A DNA stretch of 64,000 nucleotides from Anadara kagoshimensis (taxonomy: Eukaryota; Mollusca; Bivalvia; Arcoida; Arcidae): positions 50,771,851-50,835,850 of the forward strand of contig CM037869.1 of assembly GCA_021292105.1 (NCBI GenBank). The letters are read 5' to 3'. The position numbers and the translations under genes are program-made. How positions within the stretch are numbered: position 1 is the stretch's first letter; each line of letters begins with the position of its first letter. The notes below the pieces were generated by a model. The model was given only the letters and a program-made list of their open reading frames with translations, made no database searches and was not told the origin of the DNA. Positions 22,845 through 35,320 of this stretch are shown here, in pieces.

Positions 22845-23480
22845 ATTCCAAGCTGGTGAAGTGTTAGAAAGTTTTAAAGTTGCCTTGCAAAATTTCGGCT
22901 TTTTTGTACGAACAATTAATGTATTTGAGTAAGATCATTATATAAGGAAATGTATATAGGGATTTCCTATGATAATGAGTATAATGGGTTGGAAAGGAAA
23001 TCCGTCGTACATAAAGTTCTTTTTTTTCCTGTTGCCTTGATTAAAATCTTAAATTAGTAAATTGAGTTATCAAATAACCAAAAAACACGAATATATTATT
23101 GACAATAAAATAACAAGATCCAGAAAATCTAGTTTTATGTTGTTTTTAAAAACCAAGGTTCTTTTTTAGATTTTCAACTCATTCAATTGTTTTACTTTGC
23201 TTTGGGATTGTGGTTTGGTCATTGATTAGTATGTTTGATTTAGGTTATCGAGATGTTGCTAACGAGGTAAAAAGATGAATTGCTGATACCTATATGACAC
23301 AAACTTCCTAATTCAACTACAACTTTCGACAGGTCTGTAGTTTGTCGTATATCAATTCAATGCCCCTTGGTTCAATCATTTTTGTGTTCTTGTTTATTGA
23401 AAGTTATATTAGCCCGATGATATAGAAAAAAATAAAACTAACTAAAACTAATACTTTAGGCCAATTCATTGAATATATTG
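22845..23480 (+). repeat. Dispersed repeat shared with the right end of the window
   Basis: GAATTCCAAGCTGG followed by AGTTTTAAAGTTGCCTTG and AGGAAATCCGTCGTA recur at 62342-62720 and 62994-63240. The following 23220-23480 part matches 63760-64000. In the right-end copies the repeat directly follows a coding-like exon, which is absent here. Confidence 0.65.
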
Positions 23481-23898
23481 ACATTTTATCCTAATATATA
23501 TACTTTACACTATAAAATGATGTATCACTTTTCATTTTTGATAACAATTCATTAAATTTAACATAGACATAAAAAGAAGATATAATACAACACAGTCATG
23601 CCGACAGATCAACACTTATATTACAAATTACTGCAGAATCAGTAAATTATCTCAAAACCTAATATATATCGCGATAGTTTCTCGCAAATTGCGCTCTCTC
23701 TCTCAACAGACACTTCGCCACCACCAATCCATATTATGACAGTCCATTTTAGAACCTCTTCGTTTTGAGCTTAATTTTAAATTTTCGACAGTTATGTACT
23801 GTAGGTGTACTTTTCCCACCTTCGCCCTTTAACAAATGGAGAAGTTTAAATTATTAGATATTATGTAAGATTATGCATTGATTTAAAGTACAAGTATG

Positions 23899-24085
23899 TA
23901 TGGACAGACCTGTCCAAAATTTAACCAAACAAACGACAAGGCGCCGAGTGGCTTCTTGGTGGACGAAAAGCTGCCAAGAGAATGATAGCACTTCACCAAA
24001 AGCAGCTGAGGAAATACTGTAACTATTGTGGACCTGATTCGGAACTTAATTGTTAGTTAAGTGTTTAACTTTTGACGGGTCTGTA
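23899..24085. mobile_element. MITE, CTGTCCAAAATTTAAC-type
   Basis: Inverted ends CAGACCTGTCCAAAATTTAA and GTTTAACTTTTGACGGGTCT with TA flanks. Homologous to 6722-6903. Confidence 0.65.
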
Positions 24086-24089
24086 GCGG

Positions 24090-25027
24090 TAGTCGTAAGG
24101 GTTTATTCTCATTTCATACCTTAACCTTTATAAAACAAACATCGTTCAATGACCAATTCACACAGAATATTGTGAATCGAATAAACAGTAAAATATTAAA
24201 ATCATCAATTATATTGCCAGTGAAAGAGTGGAGTAGATTATACTTTATACGCTTAAGTCAAGATTATTTCACCTATAGGCAGGACTTAAATTCTAGGCTG
24301 GTGGAGGGAACTGAAGTGCCAAGAGTAACATACTTTTGGGAAGCGAGCTCGAAAGTTTATATAATACTAGGCCCTGTCTTAAACTAAGCGGACTCACTCT
24401 GCTGATGGAAGTTCGCGTTTCACTTAATTTGTCAGAATTAAAGGGCTTATCCTGCATTAGGAATTGTGATTAAACATTGATTTTCATGTTTGCTTTTGAT
24501 TTTATGGAAAAAATCATTGTATTGTACATATACAGTAGTAAGTTAACAATTACAACTGTCAAGTTATACTATTGTAAATACGAAAATTTGCGTGAGGGTT
24601 AATTTACAATATATGTTGTGAGTCTCATCAACGTCATTTAAGCCTTACTATTCCCGAAGGTAAGCGGTTTGTGCTATATTTGTACAAGAAAAGGTAACCA
24701 CATCAGAATACCCAAACTGATATTCTACCAAAATAAAGAGACATATTAATAGCTTAGCAATACAAGGAATAAGTATCTCTTTATATGCAATGTTGCTATA
24801 TTTGTATTAGCACCTAAGCACCAGCAAACTGATATAGTACCATTAAAAGGAAACATTGATAGTTTGACAATATAAGGGAATGATATCCCTCCATATGATA
24901 CATTTAAAAGATTGGTGACGAAATTATTACGCGACTGGCATACCCTTGATGGCTGTCTCTGTCCTGGAAATCATGTTGTTGTCCATGATATTTTTGTGAT
25001 TGGTAGACGAGTTACAGTAATACATAT
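24090..25027. repeat. Copy of 6905-7855, left part
   Basis: Collinear with block B/C sequence up to GTTACAGTAATACATAT, where the 3,956-bp element interrupts it. Contains a diverged retroelement tail at 24376-24505. The 71- and 69-codon frames here are not conserved and have no protein features. Confidence 0.75.
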
Positions 25028-25748
25028 GAGCCGGTGCATGCGAAAACCTACAACTTGGTCAAAATTTTCAAAATTGAGATTTTTACATATTATGAAAGTC
25101 CATAATGTTTTATACATGTAAACAAATTTTTTAAGTAAAACACAAATCCTAAAATGTAAAAATGACGTCATAAAAACTTGGATGACGTCACATCTTATTA
25201 GTCAAGTGTTCATGAGTGCTTTCAATTTTGCATTCAATTTTCAATACTCGAACATCGTTAAACAAAATTATTGTCACTCTTCCGACCGTGCTGAACATGT
25301 GATATCTTGATACATTAACCTGGCATTGTGTAACTGAGTTTAATTGCCAGTCTCTGCTTTATCGACTTGGTGCGACTTGATCTGGTCGGTCCCTAAAGGT
25401 ATATGATCAACAGACCTCTTTACAAGTGTAAAGGTAGTCTCAGAACCATCGATATTACGGTCCCTGATCTTCAAGAAAATTTTACCGGGTTGTATACTTG
25501 AAAATGTTAAATGTATTGGATGTTTGTGTATAAAAAATCAGAATATTTATTACAGATAAATGTTATTACCTTTTTTAATCTCCCAACAAACTCAATATCC
25601 GACAACCACCATAAAGTTTAGTTATGATTGGTCATTTTACAAGAAAATTAGTTTCAATTATTAAAAACATTTTGAAACCCATTAGATTTTATAATTCTTG
25701 ACTTAAGTGGTCATTTAAATGAAGCGAGTGCATTATAATTCTAAATTT

Positions 25749-25775
25749 AAAAATAAATAAATAAATAAATAAATA
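25749..25775. repeat. (AAAT)n microsatellite
   Basis: Short run of AAAT units inside the TIR element. Confidence 0.85.
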
Positions 25776-26045
25776 CTTCTTGAATGCTCTGGTGCTTGTG
25801 CATTCCAATAAACATACGATCGATTTGATACTTTGACCTTTTTTATCTCAGTTAAATTTTATATTTTATAAATGTGCTGATAAAATGATCCAAAATGATA
25901 GAGGACCGATCAGAAATGAGCTGATTAAAATGTTTTCCAATCTTTCAATTCCCGGTTTTTGGGTCCATAAACACTGTATGCAATGCTTTTAATTGTTATA
26001 TATATGCAGATTTTGTAACAGTACTAATATCCGCAAGTGCCAACA

Positions 26046-26453
26046 TCAACCCCACAACATTGGCGCTTTAATTGCGCAAATCCTATACAACTCCTGCCTA
26101 TTAAGCATTGTGCATGTCCTGCAATCTGTATTTATTAAAAAAGTGACTGCAGTGTTGAGTCCTGACAAAATGCACCATTCGAAATAAGTCATTGTATACA
26201 TATTTTTGTTCTGTCTTGTAAAATATTCTAAATTTTGTAATAGCAAACACAAACTGCTGTATATTTGGAATTCGTCCTTATCAATGTAAGACATCGGAAT
26301 TAATACATTTATTAAAAATACAGACGAGTACTGTTTGCCATTTTCATCCAGTGCCTGGTTCTCGTCCATAAAGTGATTCAGATGCAATTGAAAACATAAT
26401 CGTACATAAAAAATCTGGATTTTATGGGGTGTCAAAAAATAAAGTGCACTCAT
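26046..26453 (-). other. 135-codon open frame inside the TIR element
   Basis: It is the longest frame in the element and starts with ATG. The translation (MSALYFLTPHKIQIF at the start, IKAPMLWG at the end) shows no motif I recognise, no DDE or zinc pattern and no duplicate in the window for comparison. It could be a residual transposase or cargo exon, or a chance frame. Confidence 0.2.
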
Positions 26454-26518
26454 CTGTTTATCAAAATATGGTTTATTGATCGATTGATTAATTAAATAAT
26501 TGATTGAAAGGCGATCTA

Positions 26519-26895
26519 CGTCCTAGTCAAGAATATTACACTTATATTGAGGACGTCTCCAGCTATAAGTGAAGTAGTACACTATTATTTTACCTTTGTA
26601 GTGTGTATGTTATATGACGAATATACCCCTTGTACCATCTCCAGTGGTTTAGATTGAAAAAAAGTTTGAATTAAATTGCCAAGTGCAATGTACAGGGAGG
26701 ATTTTTAATGATGCCTGCGATGACACAGGGCATCGGTATTTAAGCTCTCTTCCGAAGGACTCCGTGACTTTCATTTCTAAATGCCGATCGCGAATGCTTG
26801 GCGAAATTTTTCAAGTTTTTGTCAAGCCCTGTCTGAAATCGAACCCATGACCTCTCACATAAGAAGCGTGCACTCTACCAACTAAGCTTCCGTTG
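26519..26895 (-). mobile_element. Old, diverged SINE
   Basis: The reverse strand shows TTGGTAGAGTGC (A box) and GAGGTCATGGGTTCGATTTC (B box) with a decayed body and the TATAAGTGTAATATTCTTGA end. It is more diverged than the block A SINEs. Confidence 0.65.
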
Positions 26896-27493
26896 TATAC
26901 ATACATTCTGTGTCAAGTCAAAAGAAACATTTTGTTTTGTTACAAAGGAGCAACTGGTACACTTGGTATTGAGATTTTGGATAGTTCTTCTTGTGTCTTT
27001 GTAAGACAGGTCTTAAGAACACATTTTCTTTTTTTACAAGAACGAGGGAAAAAAGAAACGGAATTTTTTTTTAGAAAAGCTGTACTCCTTCTGTTTTGCC
27101 TATCATATCCAAAATAAAAAACTAAACATGCAGATGTGGGCGTTTTTGGTTTTTGGTAATGTTCAAAATGCCCTAATGTATTTCTTAGCATAGCATGCGC
27201 AAGTGACCAAGTTCTTTTTTTCGCCGATACAAAGTACATACATGTGGTATTTAAAACAAATAGTTTATAATTAAATATATAAAATTTAAACAACAATTAT
27301 GAATAACATAGGCAAATGGTCCTTTAGCAAAACACGTTTTCTGATATATTTCATGAATTGACCTTCTACTTTCATTAGAATGTAGACGTATTGCTCGACC
27401 TCTAAATGGGGTAGGAAATGGCACCTAGTTCTCATCTGCATAATTAATTATGCAATTCACAATTTTTTCAACGCCATTAATATTGATTAAGAG

Positions 27494-27874
27494 GCCGCGG
27501 TGGCCTAATGGATAAGACGTCAGTCTGCAAACAGACAAAACCAGGGTCTCTCACCGCTCCGAGTTCCGAGTCCCGCTTAGACCACATTTAGGAAAGTAAG
27601 TTTTCCTTGCTGTTTGGCCCTTACTGGTTAACCTGGTATGAGTTTAATGAACTGGGGGAATGGTACGTTTGTCTGCGACGTACTCGGTGAGCTAGCACCT
27701 TAAAAGTCGTCCTGAGTACGCGCTAGTACAAGGCAGACCATACAACACACTCGCAACTCACATGCAAACATGAAATTGTTCATATATAAATTTATAGAGA
27801 TTAATAAAATTGCTCTCGTCGCAAATAGCTGAAAAATTGCTGATACGACGTTAAGCAACATTCAACCAACCAAG
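27494..27874 (+). mobile_element. SINE of a second family, tRNA-Cys-like head
   Basis: The head has TGGCCTAATGGATAAG (A box) and an anticodon-stem-like GTCTGCAAACAGAC with a GCA triplet at the anticodon position. A degenerate B box follows. It ends TGATACGACGTTAAGCAACA and CAACCAACCAA. It differs from the (ACTC)n SINE family. Confidence 0.65.
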
Positions 27875-28137
27875 CCATTAATATTGAAGTCATTCTGAGG
27901 TTTTTGAACCCTGTTCCCATGTGTTCTTGGATCATTTAAATGATAAAGCTTAAAACAATTTCTCTGATGGCATACCGTATCTTAAATACTACCCGACAAA
28001 TTACTGTACGTTAAAAGGTGAAATTATGGTGCTAATTCTGTCTCTCTCCTCGTTTTTTTGTATTCTTTGGTTGTCTTATACTTCATACTAATGGATCCTA
28101 TCGTGCAAGCTTCCGGCTAAGGTAATTAATTAAAATT

Positions 28138-28256
28138 ATTTAAAAAAAATTAAAAAAAAAAAAAAAAAAAAAAAAGTCAGAGGGATTCGAACTCCCGGAG
28201 CCTGTGTTAGATAAAAAGTGTAAATCCAAAGTCGTATTCACTACACCACGCCGACC
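28138..28256 (-). ncRNA. tRNA-like sequence followed by a T run
   Basis: On the minus strand GTCGGCGTGGTGTAGTGAAT leads to GGGAGTTCGAATCCCTCTGAC and then T24 or more. The acceptor ends pair 6 of 7 and a D-stem can form, but the anticodon arm does not fold cleanly. A SINE head or tRNA pseudogene is more likely than a working tRNA. Confidence 0.4.
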
Positions 28257-28987
28257 ACATATGAAGCGCAATGTTATACAATGTATAAAATTTGTTGTGT
28301 CACCGCTAAGGCCAGTAACTCTTCATTTGTTTACATTCACAGACGTACCCACGGTACTGTTGCTGGATTTTGTTACCGATAATATTTAATTTAGTTGCTA
28401 CATCTTCATTGAAAAGACATAAAATCGTATGACACATTTGATTAAACATGTATGTTATTCAATAACTCAAGTAAACCCCGGGGGATACACACATAATCTT
28501 CCCGGGTCATCTCTCTCTCTCTCTCCCTTATTTAGATAAAATTGGAAAGATGTTTGTATTTATTATAATTTATTATATTATTAATATTGATATACATATT
28601 TATAAAACGTGACCAATATCAGTTTCGAAATATTTTTAATACAACCATTTGCATACATGATACTCCGAAAATACATGACCGAAAATGAGTGCTCGTCCAC
28701 ATCTTCTTTAAGCCCGTATAAATGCTGTAAAAACATATGGATGAATTAAAAAACTCAACCTCATCTGTCTCCCCTTCAGTTACCATATCTTACCACCCCA
28801 ACACTTAAAATCACTCTGTTAAAATCAGTTTTAACTTCAGCTCGTTCTAAAAGTTAAAACGTCAACTTGTAAATTGACGCACAATACTTGCAGTTGACTT
28901 CCGTGTTTGTGACGTAACTTCGTCGCGATTTTTCTCAATTGTGACGTAATTGCCAAGTTGTAGGTTTTCGCATGCACTGGCTCATAT

Positions 28988-29485
28988 AGCCAGTACAGTT
29001 GATATTTGTTAGGGTAAATCCTTCACCCTTTCTTCAGAGATTTGTTACGATGGATAGCATGTGGGTCTATTGTCATTTCATTACAGGTTCCAGTTTCACA
29101 AATATTCAAAACTATCATTAAGATTTTCCTCGACTTAAATCTGGGAAATTTGAAATCTTGATACTTTTCTTTAATATATCAGATATTCTGGAATGTAAGG
29201 TGTCATTTTGAAAATTAAAACTGGTATAATATTTAATTTAAAGATGCCTGTCAACTTACAATATTTGTATCAGTTTCGTAAAAAAATACCGTTCGTAGTT
29301 CAAAAAATGTCAAAATTCCATAATTAAAATTAAGGAAAATCTTAGTGAAGGGAAACTGGAGCCAAATGGTAAACAGATGCGGACTGTTTTAGGATGGTAT
29401 ACTAGAGTAATGGTGAGTTTGTACGTGTTAATATAATTTACTAATATCGAGGTGTTATGTTCTTTGGTGTTGAGAAGACAAATTT
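28988..29485. repeat. Copy of about 7845-8345, right part
   Basis: Resumes at AGCCAGTACAGTTGATATTT directly after the TIR element and runs to AGAAGACAAATTTAG, where it joins block A sequence. The junction near 29485 is a duplication breakpoint. Confidence 0.75.
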
Positions 29486-29769
29486 AGACAGTATCAAGAC
29501 CGCTCGGCAGCCAATTTTTCACTCTGTTACATAACGACAGTTATAAACTTTCGACAAGACTTTAAGTTACAAAGACGGTCAAAATCATTATTTATATTTA
29601 CATTATGTATTGGCGCCATATTGTACATCAAATTATTAAATTCGCAGATACCAACACAGACGATAAAAGGCAAGTTATTGTCCAATATCATGTTATTGCT
29701 AGTTGAGAGTTTTGGAAATATATATAGCCAATTAGCAAATATTTGGTATCTGTTAATGTAAATCAGTCA

Positions 29770-30120
29770 GGCCACTGCGGTAGCTCGGTTATTAGAGTGC
29801 TCGCTCCGTAAGTGTAAGGTCGTGGGTTCGAATCCCGGTCGGGTCTGACCCAAGACTTGAAAGTGGGTAGTGACTGTTCTTTCGCCAAGCACTCGGCATT
29901 ACGAAATGAAAGTCACGGTTCTTTCGGATGGAAACTTAAACTAATCGATGTCCCGTGTCACGGTGGGCTCAGTGGCACGCTAAAAAACCCTGCTGTATAA
30001 TGCTACCAGCGCAACGCACAGCAAAATTTCTTCACCTTCGCCGATAGCTGGCGACGTATCGATATAAGTGAAATATTCTTGACTGGGACGTTAAACACCA
30101 TTACTCACTCACTCACTCAC
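29770..30120 (+). mobile_element. tRNA-derived SINE with (ACTC)n tail
   Basis: A box TAGCTCGGTTATTAGAG (mutated), B box GGGTTCGAATCCC, conserved body and tail. Confidence 0.85.
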
Positions 30121-31250
30121 TTTCTTCAGAAAGTTGTCACTATGGATAACATATGCTTCCATCATCTTTTCATCCCCTTACTCCTATTTCACAGAATTTC
30201 CATAATTAAGGTATTCCTTAAATTTAATCAGGCAAAATGAAATCTTGACAAATTTTGTAAATATTTAAGATATTCGGGAATTGAAGGTGTCACTTTTAAG
30301 CTGATTCTAAGCTAACTGACTTGTGTCAGTTTTGTAAAAAAATAATTACAATTCGTAGTGGTCAAAATTCGTAGTTGCCAAAATTCACAAAAAGTTAAGG
30401 AAAATTTTGGTCAAAGAAAACTGTAACCAAATGCCAAAGAGATGCGGAATGTTTTAGGATGGTAGACTGCGGATTGATCTTGGATGGTAGAGTGGAGTAA
30501 TGGTGTGTTTTCCTAAGTCAATATCATTTTATTTATATCGAGACAGTCCGTTCTTTGTTGTTGGAGTGGAGCAATCCGGAGAAAATCATTGCCTTCAACA
30601 AGTGAACTGACAAAATTTCTTACATTATGATCTGTCTAGTTTGATTTGAAACTAGACTGTGATAAGTGTTTTGATCTAAGAGCTCGCACTTTGGACAATC
30701 CGACCAAAATGACACCAAAATAAAATGTGACTTGATCAAATATATATAACCAAATAAACTGATGATATTTCTGACAATAAAAATGATGAGCCATTAAAAC
30801 ATAATACACCATTTTTGTAAATTTGAAGATAATGTTTAAAATGTGGATATACAAAAAAGGGGTATAATAGTACATCTAACTACAACATACAGATAAATAA
30901 AAATATAAAACAGAAGCCATCCCTCTAAATAACACGGAATAAACAAGATAATTTTAAAATACCCACCAATCCTAAAAAGAATGATAACTCTGGTTATAGG
31001 TGAATGAAGTTTAATATTATCTTCATAATAATTATAAAAATGGAAATTACATAATTTTGTGTCAAATTTTCTGTAAAATATTTAAGGGCAATACACAGAA
31101 AACGGAAAAGTCTCAATCATTAACTCCTCTTCCAATATAATGATAAAATTGATGAAATAGAATTCTATCCAGAATTAATATTCATAAATATGTGGTACAT
31201 AAGAAGACAAATAAATTCCAATGTTAATGACGTCATGGTGTTATTTTTGT

Positions 31251-33119
31251 TTAGTTTTCAAAAATGTACAGACATTTTTGCAACAACGCGTTTGCTAACG
31301 GTTTTTCCGGTGATCCGATAAATCTGTCTCCATGTGTTGCTATATATAGTTCATTTAGAGTGTAGCTGATTCTATCTCTCCATCCCAAATGGTAGTACGA
31401 TAGACACAAAAGAACATTACAATATACAACTGGTGGTATATATGCTGTTTGTAAATTAGAATGTTGTAAAAGTTCAGGTTCTATTTCATGGGGATAGAAT
31501 TTATGTTTTAAAAAACAAATAAAAGGTTTTGCAATAACATCGAGTCTCAGCTTCTGATTCAGCGTTAAACCTTTACCGCAAATTACATCAATGTATGGAT
31601 TATGTGTTGACAATTGTATATCATTGCCTAAATATAATATGGTAGATTTCAATTTCTCCAGAGCGTCGTGTACAAAAGTGACCACTTCTTTGTATTGTCC
31701 ACTCAGATAACATAACGTAGCCAGTAGTAACCTTCCGGTACTCACATCACTGACCATACAATTATCTAAAATGAACTGTTTTAACCCTCTGATTTGTCTA
31801 TAACGACTTTTATGTGATCGTGTTTGTGTATACCTACACAAAAATGGAACAATGTTATACATAGTGTTATTAGACATCATTAAAGTAAGTATTGTACTGT
31901 CCGTTGAACTGATAGACTGTTGCATCATAGAACTAATAATGGAATTTAATTTTATTGGTTGATGAAATTCAATATTACTATTACCGAACTCTAAAATTAG
32001 TGTCTGTACGTCACAAAGGTATTCTCTCAATTCATGCCTAAAAGATAAAATGTTTGATGGTATGTTCCCTGTCCTTACAAAAGAAGATAAGCCTGAAAAG
32101 CACGGAATAAGTAGTAAGCTGTCTAACCCGTCGTTATACAACCTAAACAAATGATCAATCAGTTCTCTTCCCTTACTACCACAAACCTTGCCCTCAAACA
32201 TGTTGCTACCCTTTATAAAATAGTTTGGACAGAATTCATCCCGAACCCACTTTATTAACCGTCTATAGCATGTCCAAAAACAATCAATAAAATTCTCCTT
32301 GTTCCAGACGATGTTCTCTTCCTCAATGCAATAGAATAAACTTGTTTTGAGGAAATAAGAACAGAGTAAATCCTTAATTTTCACATTGAAATAACTTGAG
32401 AAGACCATAGCACAAAAATTGTGTTTGATTAAAAGAATGGACTAGTTTTTTCTCAGCAAGTGAGAAGGAAATTCGCCACTGTATGTCTCTCTCCTGTGAG
32501 TTAGGCTTTCCAATAGGGACCAATAAGCAAGCTTCTTGTACAATATCTGAATCAAATCTGGTGATGGCCAATTATTATGCCTGACTCTGTCGATCCATTC
32601 TGACGCTATCCGAAGCCACGACCTACAAGGCAAACAAAATAACATGTCGAATTCTGGTTTACATTTAGATTGAAATGTTGCACACGGTCCGTGAGCATAC
32701 GCACCTGGGAGGATTTCCAATACTACCTGAACAGTTAAGTCACGGAACAATACACTGGATAAAAACATGCCCTCGGTAGTGTGTTTCATTGCATTCCTGA
32801 AAAGATTTCTTTGATTGTTTAAACAACGAAGTTTTACAAAACCAGGTTTAATATCATTTGTTTCAACGATAATGTCACTGTCCAAATTCTCTAAATTGTC
32901 AGACACAATCACGCTTTCGAGTAAATACATCGTATCAAAATCACTACTAGGCAGTGATAGTCCTTCTGCTCTACTTCCACTAGTTATACCCCCGAACCTT
33001 GTCATCATTGACATAGTTGTATCGAATAAGTCATATTTCCGCCTTCTGATAAATACCGACTCTACTGTTCCAAGGAATAGGCTAAGACGTGTCCATAACA
33101 TAACTGAAATATGCTCCAT
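31251..33119 (-). pseudogene. Mab-21/cGLR family gene 3, frameshifted
   Basis: From ATG 33119 (MEHISVMLW) the frame is open through the GS motif, D60, D62 (SSDFDTMY) and D158 (PEFDML). A 1-base loss near 32547 (CTTG to CTG) then shifts it and a stop follows at 32442-32444. A 20-base deletion at 32387 brings the original frame back, and 31251-32386 reads as a normal C-terminus. The two losses total 21 bases, so about 53 codons in between are out of frame. CRSWP is CRSWL here. It is a pseudogene unless the 1-base loss is an assembly error, in which case the 20-base deletion alone still breaks it. Paralogous to genes 1, 2 and 4. Confidence 0.85.
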
Positions 33120-33268
33120 CTTGAAATTAAAAGTATTTTCTTTACGAATGTAAATACAAACAGAATACGTGTACAACGGACGTTACAATTGCTAAAAATA
33201 CACACTGGCTAACTGTGTACAATTATATTGATAACAATCAGATAACAGATAGGGATGGTGTCAACTAT

Positions 33269-33470
33269 CATACCTGTAAAGGCAAACAACATTGGCCTGA
33301 TTAGGAATACGTATATACGATTATCAAATACCTAATGCTAAGCGTAGATGTACATTTTTCATCATGTAACAATAACAAAAAAACCTATGTCGCGATATAT
33401 ATCTATACTGGTGCATATTAAATGTTTAAATGAAAGGTCGAGTTGACAGGTCAATGTTGTTTGCCTGTAA
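33269..33470 (-). promoter_or_regulatory. Upstream inverted-repeat cassette of gene 3
   Basis: Arms AAAGGCAAACAACATTGGCC and GACAGGTCAATGTTGTTTGC. AGGTCG and AGGTCA half-sites are 7 bases apart (33435-33453). Retained although the gene is broken. Confidence 0.6.
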
Positions 33471-33711
33471 GTTAGATATCGATAAAGATCACACCATATA
33501 AACTATCGAATGTTTATACACAAACTAAATAAGAGCTGAAGAAAAGTTGTGGAAGCTCGATTGCTAAGTTAACGTGAGAGAAAAGGTCACAAGATATAGG
33601 TAATAGCTGGCAAAAAGATATCGGGATATAGCTAACGAAAGATCGAGAGATATGCTGCATTAACTCTTCGCTTAATAATAAACTTCCAACAATTCTATAC
33701 TCTTTGTTCTA

Positions 33712-33858
33712 TACTAGCTAACCAGGAGGTGCTTACCTTTCCAGCGCACCCGGTCTCACTTCCCTGGTGTAAGTTGTCTAACCTAACTTGTCAGTTCCAA
33801 AGTTATTACTTTGCTTTTGGATTGTGATTTAGACATGGATTAGTATGTTTGTTTTGAT
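33712..33858 (+). mobile_element. Retroelement 3' tail without coding part
   Basis: CTAGCTAACCAGGAGGTGCT through GTATGTTTGTTTTGATT, equivalent to 21577-21731. Confidence 0.6.
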
Positions 33859-33859
33859 T

Positions 33860-34776
33860 GTAATTGTTTTTTTAATATTTTTAGAGATGACACGATGTTA
33901 GGTATTAGTCTATATTTATTGTTTAACTGAGCCATTTACTGTAGTACTGTAGATATATCTTGTCTGAAGAAAAAGTTTAATGTCGTGAAGAAATGAAACG
34001 AAAGCTAGTTTTAGCCATTCATACTAAATATATTTATCAATAAACCGATTATCCTTTTTCAATATACACATTACAGTTAAGTCTTAAAGTGAAGCTGGAA
34101 GGCCAAGATCTCGTTTTCTTTAGCTAAAATTTGTAAAATAGATTTTGTACCTTTGGGTATCCTTTCAACATCTTGAAATAAAGTTTGGTTTAACAATTTT
34201 GGTCTAAGCGCAACTGATGGCTAATTCTATTCAGAATGGGCCGTCTAGTGCTATTATATTTAAAATGTTGAATTTAAAATTTAAAACTTTTGACCCTAGA
34301 TGATAGTATACCTTTCGGGATCTTTAGAAACGCAAATAAGGTAAACTAAAAAAACATGACGATTTATTTGTGAGTGATTTTATCATCGCTAAGTGTAAGC
34401 TTGTCTTAACTTGCATATAACATTGTTATAATTTTTTTATATTTTTATTTTTTAAAATTAAGACAAAATTTGCAGATATTGGAAAACAATGTTTTCAGAA
34501 GGAATGAAATCCACGTAGTAACAACTTTCTGTTTAGATGTAGATGCGTTATTAAAATGATATTGATCTTTTACATGCCATGTATTCCTTTCATCACAGTT
34601 GACATTATGTCGATGATATAAGGCTATTTTTATGCATCTCGTATTTAGTCTTGAAATCATTGTAATATAATGATAAAAATGATGAAACAGAAAATAATCC
34701 AAAGCAAATAAACCTTAATGCTTGGTGAAAAAAGGATCAATCCAATCGGAATTATTTTTGCTATGACGTCATGGTG
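33860..34776. other. Intergenic, no gene seen
   Basis: Collinear with 21740-22530 up to about 34640. It then passes into cGLR 3' flank sequence (near 34660-34770) belonging to the gene 5 remnant. Confidence 0.5.
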
Positions 34777-35320
34777 TTATCTTGAGGTTTCAAAAATGTT
34801 CAGACATCTTTGCAACAACGTGTTTGCTAACGGTCTCTCATTTTCACCAATAAATCTGTATCCATGTACTGCTATAAAAAGTTCATTCAGAGTGTAGCTC
34901 ATTCTGTCTCTACATCCCATATGGTAGTATGATAGAAACAAAAGAACATTACAATATACAACTGGTGGTATATATGCTGTTTGTTATAAATCAGACTGTT
35001 CTACAAGTTCTGTTTCTATTTCAAGTGGATAGAAAATATGTTTCAAAAAACAAATAAAATGTCTTGTAATAATACCGAGTCTTAACTTCCGATTCAAAGA
35101 TATACCTTTATCGCAAATTAAATCAATGTATGGATGATCATTTGGAATTTTATTATCCGATCCTATATATAAAATGTAAGACTTAAACTCCTTCAGAACT
35201 TTCTGTACTATAGTGACCACTTCCTTGTATTGTCCACTCAGATAACATAAAGTAGCCAGTAGTAACTTACCGGTACTCACATATCCGACCATACAGTGTT
35301 TTATAATGAACTGTTCTAAC

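Larger units (their letters stand above)
25028..28983. mobile_element. 3,956-bp element with 31-bp terminal inverted repeats
   Basis: GAGCCGGTGCATGCGAAAAC continues to CTACAACTTGG at the left. The right end is its inverse with one mismatch (CCAAGTTGTAGG to GCACTGGCTC). ATAT flanks both sides, and the empty site is preserved at about 7838-7850 and 40770 (ATACATATAGCC), which proves an insertion. The duplicated bases are ATAT or TA; these cannot be told apart because ATAT is self-complementary. No transposase motif was recognised inside, so it is probably non-autonomous or a degraded copy that has taken in other repeats. Confidence 0.8.
29486..33470. repeat. Segmental block A, copy 3 (carries gene 3)
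   Basis: Lacks the two leading MITEs of copies 1, 2 and 4. It begins within a MITE-like segment (ACCGCTCGGCAGCC), then has the short inverted repeat, SINE, 3' flank, gene and cassette. Confidence 0.85.

Noticed and set aside
26940-27296. 118-codon minus frame in the TIR element
   Set aside because: Low-complexity, no motif, overlaps an equally open plus frame, no conserved copy.
34445-34702. 85-codon minus frame near gene 5
   Set aside because: The collinear sequence at 22318-22530 does not keep it open, and no motif is seen.
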